The notes under the pieces were generated by a model. That model was not told the DNA's origin. It saw nothing but the letters and a program-made list of their open reading frames with translations, and searched no databases. A stretch of DNA of 5,125 nucleotides from Spirochaetales bacterium (lineage in GTDB: Bacteria > Spirochaetota > Spirochaetia > JABMQR01). Positions 1-4,715 of the stretch are shown one piece after another. Numbering within the stretch: position 1 is the first letter of the stretch; each line of letters begins with the position of its first letter. Location: the NCBI GenBank assembly GCA_023139255.1, contig JAGLNY010000220.1, positions 1-5,125 of the forward strand, written 5' to 3'. Position numbers and translations under genes: made by a program.

Positions 1-401
1 TTGGAGCTGTAGTCACCGATTTGGAGGTCAGTACAGTCGGCGGTAAGTCCGACTTTCAGGTTTGATGTAATTCTGGGAGCGAGATCCCGGCCGGTAGTGG
101 TTGCGCCGTATAACGCAATCTGCGGTTCTGCTCTCTTAATAATATCTACAATAATTTTTGTGTAGGGCATTGGAGTATAGTTCACGAGGCGTTTATCCTC
201 GACTATAAAAAGCTCATCCACACCATACTGAATCAGGCTTTCAGCTGATTTCCGTACATCATTTCCAATTAATACGCCGGTAACTGAGGCTTTAACCTGG
301 GATGCAAGGTCTCTCGCCTTGCACAGGAGCTCAACACTTACTTCGGCTATCTGTCCTTCGTCCTGCTGAACGAAGACCATAACGCTGTTTTTTGTACTCA
401 C
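1..401 (-). CDS. etfA: Electron transfer flavoprotein alpha subunit, N-terminal part (runs off the window)
   Basis: EtfA is the large subunit of the soluble EtfAB heterodimer, which carries electrons between acyl-CoA dehydrogenases and a redox partner. The first 133 residues are present; the C-terminal FAD-binding domain lies beyond position 1. The start is GTG at 399-401 (MSTKNSVMVFVQQDEGQ), chosen because AAAAGGAG at 408-415 sits 6 nt upstream and because the EtfA core begins there. The diagnostic stretch is near residues 98-127: YGATTTGRDLAPRI followed by LKVGLTADCTDL, the usual alpha-subunit signature. No ferredoxin-like N-terminal extension is seen. The gene lies 12 nt after etfB, and the etfB stop codon overlaps this gene's ribosome site, so translational coupling is likely. 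The family call is secure; the redox partner cannot be told from this piece. Confidence 0.95.
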   Translation of the reverse strand, partial: MSTKNSVMVFVQQDEGQIAEVSVELLCKARDLASQVKASVTGVLIGNDVRKSAESLIQYGVDELFIVEDKRLVNYTPMPYTKIIVDIIKRAEPQIALYGATTTGRDLAPRITSNLKVGLTADCTDLQIGDYSS

Positions 402-413
402 GTGCTACTCCTT

Positions 414-1295
414 TTACCCTAGTGTGTGGTCTGCGATAAGTTCGTGGACCATTCCTGATATTGCATCTTCAGTATTCTCAATAATCCGTATATCGGCTGA
501 TACCAGGATTACAGACTCAATTTTTTTCACTTTTGTCGGCGAGCCGGCCAGGCCGCAGCTTTCGGGATCTGCATTGATTGCGTTGATATCCCACAAGTTT
601 ATTGCTTGACTGCTTTTCTGCTCAATTTTTTTGTCGATATAAGATTCATCATACTTCTCCTCACTCATTTCGGCGGAGGCATTTTTATATGTCATGACCT
701 TAATAACTGAAGGCGGACGGGGGGAGTACCCTTCATCTGTGATAGTCAGCAGAATCGGCAAGGATGCCTGGACAACTTCAAAACCGCCCTCAATCGAGCG
801 TTTCGCTGTAATAAGTCGTTTTTTTGGGTCGACTTTCTCGATATTTGAGACACAGGTTATCTGGTTGAGGTTGAGTTTTTCCGCTGTTTGCGGTCCAACC
901 TGTGCAGTATCACCGTCAATTGCCTGTCTTCCGCAGAAGATTATGTCATAGTTTCCAATTTTTTCTATTGCACACTTGAGTGCATAGGATGTTGCCAGCG
1001 TATCGGCCCCGGCAAATTTTCTGTCTGATACCAGTGCAACAGAATCTGCCCCGCGGTATAGCGATTCCTTCAGGACCTGGATGGCGGTCGGTGGACCCAT
1101 GGTTATTACGTGAACCTGTGTTTCCGGTATGGTGTCTTTAAGGGTAAGTGCTGCTTCAAGAGCATGCAGGTCTTCCGGGTTAAATATTGCGGGAAGTACG
1201 GCACGGTTTACGGTCCCGTCCTCTTTCATTGCTTCCCCGGTTATGTTCTGGGTGTCAGGCACCTGCTTAACCAGAACTATGAGATTGAGTCCCAT
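414..1295 (-). CDS. etfB: Electron transfer flavoprotein beta subunit, long bifurcation-type clade
   Basis: This is the small subunit of EtfAB (293 aa), cytoplasmic, acting with EtfA and an acyl-CoA dehydrogenase not in the window. I start it at the ATG at 1293-1295 (MGLNLIVLVKQVPDTQ) because AGGAGG lies 5 nt upstream and EtfB proteins begin this way; the open frame continues 25 codons further up without family similarity. Visible motifs are VKQVPDT (residues 9-15), GADTLAT (96-102), GRQAIDGDTAQVGPQ (122-136) and AGSPTKV (250-256). The VKQVPDT and AIDGDTAQVGP forms are those of bifurcating or FixA-like EtfB proteins such as that of Acidaminococcus, in which this subunit binds the bifurcating FAD and NADH. 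That role is inferred here. It is about 30 residues longer than the common 260-aa form; the extra length falls around residues 205-245, a charged linker. It leads the etfB-etfA operon. Confidence 0.96.
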   Translation of the reverse strand: MGLNLIVLVKQVPDTQNITGEAMKEDGTVNRAVLPAIFNPEDLHALEAALTLKDTIPETQVHVITMGPPTAIQVLKESLYRGADSVALVSDRKFAGADTLATSYALKCAIEKIGNYDIIFCGRQAIDGDTAQVGPQTAEKLNLNQITCVSNIEKVDPKKRLITAKRSIEGGFEVVQASLPILLTITDEGYSPRPPSVIKVMTYKNASAEMSEEKYDESYIDKKIEQKSSQAINLWDINAINADPESCGLAGSPTKVKKIESVILVSADIRIIENTEDAISGMVHELIADHTLG

Positions 1296-1322
1296 GTATT
1301 CCTCCTGTTTCTGTAAAGACAA

Positions 1323-1352
1323 TTTATATTGCATGCTTAGCTTCCAAAGCAA
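1323..1352 (-). promoter_or_regulatory. Candidate sigma-70 promoter of etfB-etfA
   Basis: On the minus strand, TTGCTT (1347-1352) and TATAAA (1323-1328) are separated by 18 nt. The -10 box matches consensus at five of six positions and the -35 at three. It lies 27 nt above the etfB start codon, a reasonable leader length. The rest of the 229-nt gap to yoeB (1296-1524) holds A- and T-runs but no gene or convincing terminator hairpin. Confidence 0.4.
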
Positions 1353-1524
1353 AATTAAGCACCGATCCAATCTATCACATGAATGAAATTACTTCAATTT
1401 TTTATGTACAAAAAAAGGGCGATTTGTCAAAAAAAACCAGAGCATGCCGATGATTATGGGATTTTACTAGTTATTTATCACTACTATTATTCGAGGCCTG
1501 GTACCAAATAACCCATTTCCGCAA

Positions 1525-1779
1525 TCAGTAATGATAGCGAAGCTGAACTATGAAAAGGGTTTTATCAACGACTTTATACACGATTCTGTGTTCATCATTG
1601 ATGCGACGTGAACTATAGCCAGTATAGGAATATTTTAGTCTTTCCGGCTTTCCAATTCCCTCATCGGGATTTCGCTTTATTTCTTTTATAAGAAAAATTA
1701 TCCGTTTAAGAATTTTTTTGTCTGTTTGCTGCCAGTACAAGTAATCTTCCCAGGCTTCTTCAGCAAAAGTTGTTTTCAT
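1525..1779 (-). CDS. yoeB: YoeB/Txe-family ribosome-dependent mRNA endonuclease toxin
   Basis: This is a type II toxin of the RelE superfamily. YoeB binds the ribosomal A site and cuts mRNA there, halting translation when free of its antitoxin. At 84 aa it is the same length as E. coli YoeB and aligns without gaps from memory. The residues that matter in E. coli YoeB are all in register: E46 in GKPERL, R65 in NDEHRIVY, and the C-terminal pair H83-Y84 in the terminal RYHY. The N-terminal WEDYLYWQQTDKK block is also typical. The toxin therefore looks intact and active. Its ATG (1777-1779) overlaps the antitoxin stop by 4 nt (ATGA), so it is translationally coupled to yefM and probably made at lower level. 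No clear terminator follows it. Confidence 0.97.
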   Translation of the reverse strand: MKTTFAEEAWEDYLYWQQTDKKILKRIIFLIKEIKRNPDEGIGKPERLKYSYTGYSSRRINDEHRIVYKVVDKTLFIVQLRYHY

Positions 1780-2027
1780 TCAATCAGGTCTCTTTCTTGT
1801 CCGCCGCCATTCTCTATTTCATTTATGGCATTCATAAGTCTTCTTGCATTTTTGGGGCTTCTGGAAAGATACGCAGTTTCTTCCATTGATTTGTAGTCAT
1901 CAAGTGCCATCATTACAACGGCTTTATCACGTTTGCTTGTAATAATCACCGGTTCGTGGTCGTTGCAGACGGTTTCCATTGTTTGTGCAAGATTTTGTCT
2001 TGCCGCTGTATAGGTCATTGCATTCAT
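1776..2027 (-). CDS. yefM: YefM antitoxin (Phd/YefM family)
   Basis: This is the antitoxin partner of YoeB: it binds and neutralises the toxin and represses the shared promoter. The 83-aa product has the N-terminal DNA-binding and dimer half (TYTAARQNLAQTMETVCNDH, then VVMMALDDYKSMEETAYL) and the C-terminal toxin-wrapping tail (SPKNARRLMNAI to ERDLIE), closely like E. coli YefM. I choose the ATG at 2025-2027, not the longer open frame, because GGAGG at 2035-2039 is 7 nt upstream. A second ATG three codons later is 16 nt from that site, so it is less likely. The gene precedes and overlaps yoeB. It is full length with no missing motif. Confidence 0.97.
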   Translation of the reverse strand: MNAMTYTAARQNLAQTMETVCNDHEPVIITSKRDKAVVMMALDDYKSMEETAYLSRSPKNARRLMNAINEIENGGGQERDLIE

Positions 2028-2045
2028 TATCGTTCCTCCATAATT

Positions 2046-2074
2046 AACGTACAGGAAGACGTACATAAAGTCAA
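2046..2074 (-). promoter_or_regulatory. yefM-yoeB promoter with paired TGTACG operator cores
   Basis: On the minus strand, TTGACT (2069-2074) and TACGTT (2046-2051) are 17 nt apart. Two TGTACG hexamers, at 2060-2065 and 2048-2053, lie in and beside that spacer, exactly 12 bp apart start to start. In E. coli the YefM operator is built on TGTACA cores about 12 bp apart, so this arrangement fits autorepression by YefM-YoeB. The -35 and operator pairing are convincing; the -10 match is weak (three of six). Confidence 0.6.
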
Positions 2075-2176
2075 GAAACCTTTTTATCAAATCAGCCAGT
2101 AATCTGCTTAAAAACCGGTCTTCAAGTGTATCAGAGGTAGGTTGCTACAGATTTCCGTATATCTATCCGCACAATA

Positions 2177-2209
2177 TTCTTGCTGGCAAGCGGCATTTGT
2201 AGTAATATG
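2177..2209 (+). repeat. Dispersed repeat, copy A (promoter-like block)
   Basis: This 33-bp block matches 4004-4036 at 30 of 33 positions with no gaps (starts TTCTTGCTG, ends TTGTAGTAATATG). Both copies keep TTGCTG, 17 nt, then TAATAT (here 2180-2185 and 2203-2208), so the block may be a duplicated promoter. Here it would serve the 60-aa membrane protein gene starting at 2370. In this copy CTTGC-TG-GCAAG also forms a short inverted repeat that copy B has lost. The surrounding 2091-2369 gap contains no gene with a ribosome site. Confidence 0.7.
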
Positions 2210-2290
2210 AGACAGTTGAAATGGTTTTTGTATAGCAAGGAAAACTGGTGGATAAACCGCAAAAAGCGGGTTTTGGGTCTGCTGTTTTGC

Positions 2291-2319
2291 TTGTTTTCAG
2301 TATTCTGATTAGGTATACG
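2291..2319 (+). promoter_or_regulatory. Weak alternative promoter for the 60-aa gene
   Basis: TTGTTT (2291-2296) and TATACG (2314-2319) are 17 nt apart and 51 nt above the start codon of the small membrane protein gene. Only three and four positions match consensus. It competes with the promoter-like repeat further upstream. Confidence 0.2.
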
Positions 2320-2369
2320 AAGATAAATGGTACGTTTGTGATGTTTTTTAAAGAATTGAGGAGGATTGA

Positions 2370-2552
2370 ATGGCAGACAGAAAAGATGACAGGAGTACAT
2401 GGGCGATTGGTGGAGGCCTGCTTATAGGTATAGGTGTTGGGTTCTTTTTCCTGAGAGAATCTGCCCTAGCATTCGTTGGAAGCACACTCTCCGGATTAGG
2501 TTTGGGCTTGATGATAACATCGATACTCTCAAACATAAAAAAGCAGGGATAA
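2370..2552 (+). CDS. Small two-helix glycine-rich membrane protein, function unknown
   Basis: The product is 60 aa. The ATG has a strong ribosome site, GAGGAGG at 2358-2364, 5 nt upstream. A short charged N-terminus (MADRKDDRST) leads into a first hydrophobic helix at about residues 11-28 (WAIGGGLLIGIGVGFFFL), a tight turn with RES, a second helix at about 32-53 rich in GxxxG-like spacing, and a basic tail (NIKKQG). This predicts a helical hairpin in the inner membrane with both ends in the cytoplasm. Small proteins of this kind are widespread and have no known function to my knowledge; no toxin or holin activity should be assumed. A decayed relative of the gene lies at about 4036-4140, which supports its being a real, once duplicated gene. 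A strong hairpin follows 18 nt after the stop. Confidence 0.85.
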   Translation: MADRKDDRSTWAIGGGLLIGIGVGFFFLRESALAFVGSTLSGLGLGLMITSILSNIKKQG

Positions 2553-2570
2553 GGATTATCGTCAGCCTAA

Positions 2571-2595
2571 GGAAAGGGTGTCTGACACCTTTTCC
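2571..2595. repeat. Strong 11-bp-arm hairpin after the 60-aa gene (terminator or REP-like)
   Basis: GGAAAGGGTGT and ACACCTTTTCC pair over 11 bp with one G-U wobble and a CTG loop. The core GGTGTCTGACACC is of a kind seen in REP-like palindromes of many bacteria (recollection, not searched). Eleven bases of the right arm recur at 2599-2609 as ACACCTTTTCC. Its place 18 nt after a stop suggests it ends that transcript, though the T-run is inside the stem and not after it. Confidence 0.6.
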
Positions 2596-2612
2596 ACAAC
2601 ACCTTTTCCCCG

Positions 2613-2681
2613 GATACAATAGTCATACATGAAGACTTTGATTCTCTTCCTTATGATTTGGAAGAGGTTTTTGGTGGCTGA
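2613..2681 (+). pseudogene. Tail of a VapB-like antitoxin (remnant)
   Basis: The frame reads TIVIHEDFDSLPYDLEEVFGG and then TGA at 2679-2681. A DDFDxLPxD-type ending followed by a PIN toxin is typical of Phd-like VapB antitoxins, and a PIN fragment does follow here. The N-terminal DNA-binding part is missing: the frame is closed by TGA at 2583-2585 and there is no start codon with a ribosome site. The last residues (VFGG) share DNA with the PIN fragment in another frame, so the true antitoxin end was probably lost in a deletion. The call rests mainly on its neighbour. Confidence 0.5.
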
Positions 2682-2782
2682 AAGATGACCCGTTACTTTC
2701 TGCCAAGCATAAAGAGTTGCTTTCAAACCCTGAGCATATCTGTTTTGTAAGTGCGGCTTCTATCTGTGAAATAAGTATATAA
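2669..2782 (+). pseudogene. Truncated PIN-domain (VapC-like) toxin fragment
   Basis: In the frame starting at 2669 the translation is FWWLKDDPLLSAKHKELLSN, then PEHICFVSAASICEISI and a TAA stop at 2780-2782. This is the segment of VapC proteins that follows the LLDTHxxLW start and runs to the SAASIWEISIK helix with its conserved acidic residue. The start with the first catalytic aspartate is missing, the expected tryptophan in SAAS-I-W-E is cysteine, and the protein stops where more than half of a normal PIN domain should follow. It cannot be an active nuclease. It ends 16 nt before the convergent ATPase gene, so the break may mark the edge of the ATPase locus. Confidence 0.72.
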
Positions 2783-2798
2783 TCAGCCGGCATACTGT

Positions 2799-3911
2799 TC
2801 AGGTATAATTCTTTAATAACCATAACTTAAAGAAAGGATTGGCAAATTTATATTCTTTTTTGTAGATAAATAAAATCTTTACTTTTATTAACTTATCTAT
2901 AGCTCTTTTCACTGATGAAGCATTGGTGAACCCATTTTTCTCAAAAAAATTATTTGAATATATTTCTCTGCCGCCATACTGTGCAACACCTTTCAATACC
3001 TTTAATTGAAAGCCAGTCAGTTCTCCAAAAATTCTTTGATATACTACATTTTCGTGACTAAAAATCAGTTCAACTGCCTTGTAAAAAGAATCATTGGTTA
3101 TTTCATCTCCATGGGAAGACGTTGACCAGATAGCTTCACAAACCTGCTGAATATCCCCGGTTATCATATCGGTAATAGTAAAAATTTTTTCAATGATCTT
3201 TTCACTTATATTCCTTTTCCCTATTTTAAATCTTGCTTTTATAAATTCTGTTAATAGATCATGTTCAATCGGGCCTACGGTAATCGGTATTGCTGACTTA
3301 AAAAAAGGCGAATCGATATCCGCAAAAATCTGTTCCATTTGGCTTCTTATGCTGCCTGCGTATACAAAAGAAATGTCTGATATATACTGAATTTTACTTC
3401 TTAATTTGGCTAATAGTGGACGATGCTCTTTTATTTTCAGGACATCCTGGAATTCATCAACAAATACGGAAACTCTCTGTTTTTTATTTATTTCAACGAT
3501 AGAGTTAAAAATTGCATCAATAGAATTATCTTCAATCTTTATTTTGCTGTCGATAGATAGTGTCGGCAACTGTGTTATAGGATCAATTCCGATCTGCGGC
3601 TTAAAATTAGTTAAGGTCTTACCCAATAATTCAAACATGGATTTTTTATATTTAGCTGCCAATACCCCTCGTGCCAATCTTTGAAATAGGTCTTCTTCGC
3701 TTTTTACTTCCATTAAATCAACATATATTCCGGTTACTGCTTTTTGCCGCCTGATAACTTCAACAACCAGTGAAGACTTCCCAATCCTTCTCTCCCCGTG
3801 TAACACAACATTCTGTGAAGATAATAGTAATTCATTAATACGCAGGATAACTTCCGCTCTCCCACAAAAGAAATCTTTTGTTACCACAGTTCCATACATA
3901 AATGGTATCAT
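2799..3911 (-). CDS. AAA/STAND-type ATPase of the archaeal ATPase family, role unknown
   Basis: This 370-aa protein is a P-loop ATPase of the type grouped as archaeal ATPase / ATPase_2. Walker A is HGERRIGKSS (residues 38-47, K45), Walker B is VFVDEFQD (149-156, D152 and E153), and a sensor-like FVYAGS lies at 182-187, followed by FFKSAIPITVGPI (203-215), where the family often has an arginine. Residues about 300-370 resemble a winged-helix domain ending in the family's typical FANPFFKLWLL. The N-terminal GRAEVILRINELL block is also typical. The ATG at 3909-3911 is supported by GGAGG at 3916-3920, 4 nt away; an ATG four codons later is possible. Members are common, often solitary and mostly uncharacterised; DNA-linked or signalling roles are guesses. 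It stands alone on minus between plus-strand genes, is more AT-rich than the etf genes, and has a palindrome cluster upstream, all consistent with acquisition. Confidence 0.9.
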   Translation of the reverse strand: MIPFMYGTVVTKDFFCGRAEVILRINELLLSSQNVVLHGERRIGKSSLVVEVIRRQKAVTGIYVDLMEVKSEEDLFQRLARGVLAAKYKKSMFELLGKTLTNFKPQIGIDPITQLPTLSIDSKIKIEDNSIDAIFNSIVEINKKQRVSVFVDEFQDVLKIKEHRPLLAKLRSKIQYISDISFVYAGSIRSQMEQIFADIDSPFFKSAIPITVGPIEHDLLTEFIKARFKIGKRNISEKIIEKIFTITDMITGDIQQVCEAIWSTSSHGDEITNDSFYKAVELIFSHENVVYQRIFGELTGFQLKVLKGVAQYGGREIYSNNFFEKNGFTNASSVKRAIDKLIKVKILFIYKKEYKFANPFFKLWLLKNYT

Positions 3912-3923
3912 ATATCCTCCAAG

Positions 3924-3980
3924 TTATACAATGTTGTATAATACAAAATAGTATAATACTATTTTGTAAAATTTGCAAAT
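3924..3980. promoter_or_regulatory. Cluster of palindromes upstream of the ATPase gene
   Basis: Three inverted repeats lie nearly end to end: TTATACAA-TG-TTGTATAA (3924-3941), a 27-bp repeat with perfect 13-bp arms around one A (3942-3968, arm TACAAAATAGTAT), and ATTTGCAAAT (3971-3980). Half-sites of the form TTGTAT or ATACAA recur at 3926-3931, 3934-3939 and 3941-3946. Two TATAAT hexamers occur on the plus strand (3937-3942, 3952-3957), but neither has a good -35 box at normal spacing. The position, 13 nt above the ATPase start codon, suggests operators for a dimeric repressor or autoregulation. Confidence 0.6.
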
Positions 3981-4003
3981 GGAAAAACGCTTTCATGTGA
4001 CAA

Positions 4004-4036
4004 TTCTTGCTGATAAGCGGCAATTGTAGTAATATG
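4004..4036 (+). repeat. Dispersed repeat, copy B (promoter-like block)
   Basis: This is the partner of 2177-2209, identical at 30 of 33 positions. TTGCTG (4007-4012) and TAATAT (4030-4035) keep the 17-nt spacing. It is followed at once by relics of the small membrane protein gene and 113 nt later by the GNAT start codon, so it may provide that gene's promoter. Confidence 0.7.
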
Positions 4037-4140
4037 GGGTGATTGGTGTGGTCTGCTTCCAGTGCACTGTAAAGTGCACCAGGCAGAGGAGTTGGTTCTT
4101 TTTCCTGAGAGAATCTGCTGCGCGGTTTCACATTTTGTAG
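4036..4140 (+). pseudogene. Decayed paralogue of the 60-aa membrane protein gene
   Basis: Two blocks match the intact gene in order. Positions 4037-4058 match 2401-2423 at about 19 of 23. Positions 4082-4118 match 2427-2464 with one base lost, including an exact 25-bp identity (4094-4118 with 2440-2464). Restoring the lost base gives VGFFFLRESA as in the intact protein, then diverged sequence and a TAG at 4138-4140. Without it the frame hits TGA at once. Between the blocks about 22 bp has replaced 3 bp. There is no usable start. The TAGGAGG at its end is the ribosome site of the GNAT gene. Confidence 0.6.
4062..4079. repeat. Small hairpin insert within the decayed copy
   Basis: GTGCACT and AGTGCAC form a perfect 7-bp stem with a GTAA loop. 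It falls in the stretch that has no counterpart in the intact 60-aa gene. It may be a small insertion or an operator for the GNAT gene. Confidence 0.45.
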
Positions 4141-4148
4141 GAGGAAAA

Positions 4149-4715
4149 ATGCAGACATTCAACTTTAAAGGACAATCCCCTGTAGATTTGACATCTCTTC
4201 GAATTGAGGGCGAACGCATCATTTTGCTGTCGATTACAGAAAGCTGCAGTCCGGAAATATTCAAAGAGTTTACACCGGAGATTACCCGTTATATGTTTCC
4301 GAGACCTGCAGAAAAGATAGAAGAGACACTTTCCTTTATTTCCGGATCGCTTGAAGGCATGCTTAGCGGCAGGGATCTGGTCCTGGTAATCAAAAAGAAG
4401 GAGAGTGGTGAGTTTTTAGGGTGCTGCGGTCTTCACGGAAAGGGAAATCCCAGAACACCGGAACTTGGGATCTGGATAAAGAAAGACGCGCATGGGAAGA
4501 AATATGGGAGAGAAGCGATCAGGATCTTGACTTTATGGGCCGTAGAGAATATAGACTTTGATTATATTATGTATCCTGTAGACAAAGCCAATATCGCGAG
4601 CCGAAAAATACCAGAATCTCTTGGAGGTATTATCTTTGAAGAGAAGAGGGTGAGAACCATGAGTGGTGGCTTTTTGGATGAAGTTGTCTACAAAATCTGT
4701 TCAAGGATTTCTTAA
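4149..4715 (+). CDS. GNAT-family N-acetyltransferase (RimJ/RimL-like)
   Basis: This 188-aa protein would transfer an acetyl group from acetyl-CoA to an amine; the substrate is not known. It is of the Acetyltransf_3 type. LRIEGERIILLSITES (17-32) is the first strand region, TPEITRYM (42-49) a subfamily motif, ELGIWIKKDAHGKKYGREAI (105-124) motif A with the acetyl-CoA pyrophosphate loop around H115-G120, and NIASRKIPESLG (148-159) motif B. I start it at the ATG at 4149-4151 because AGGAGG (4139-4144) is 4 nt upstream; an in-frame ATG further up would translate the decayed repeat out of frame and is not credible. Length is normal for the family. Resemblance to ribosomal-protein alanine acetyltransferases is general and does not prove that target; small-molecule or antibiotic acetylation is equally open. 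It appears to be a single-gene unit with no clear terminator. Confidence 0.92.
   Translation: MQTFNFKGQSPVDLTSLRIEGERIILLSITESCSPEIFKEFTPEITRYMFPRPAEKIEETLSFISGSLEGMLSGRDLVLVIKKKESGEFLGCCGLHGKGNPRTPELGIWIKKDAHGKKYGREAIRILTLWAVENIDFDYIMYPVDKANIASRKIPESLGGIIFEEKRVRTMSGGFLDEVVYKICSRIS

Noticed and set aside
1371..1524. A- and T-runs after yoeB as a terminator
   Set aside because: The T-runs on minus are not preceded by a stable hairpin.
2177..2209. Repeat read as an integron attC site or phage attachment site
   Set aside because: No matching RYYYAAC/GTTRRRY pair surrounds the copies, no integrase is present, and the homology extends into a coding gene.
2254..2273. CCGC-AAAAA-GCGG stem with flanking A/T pairs as a terminator
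   Set aside because: Only a 4-bp core with a mismatch, no preceding gene on plus and no proper T-run on either strand.
2207..2308. A 33-codon frame starting at the ATG that ends repeat copy A (MRQLKWFLYSKENWW, with a hydrophobic end)
   Set aside because: There is no ribosome site, the ATG overlaps the likely -10 box, and copy B stops after two codons.
2131..2400. Minus-strand 89-codon frame opposite repeat A and the small gene
   Set aside because: No family resemblance; it is antisense to a gene with a strong ribosome site and reflects AT-rich composition.
2623..2823. Minus-strand 66-codon frame opposite the VapC fragment
   Set aside because: It overlaps the ATPase 3' end and is antisense to recognisable PIN sequence.
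3990..4029. Frame ending HVTILADKRQL-stop at copy B, considered as the lost VapC C-terminus
   Set aside because: No PIN motif is visible upstream, and copy A gives a similar ending (NILAGKRHL-stop) with unrelated upstream residues.
3835..4264. Minus-strand frames opposite copy B and the GNAT start
   Set aside because: They are antisense to the repeat and GNAT gene, overlap the palindrome cluster and have no motif.
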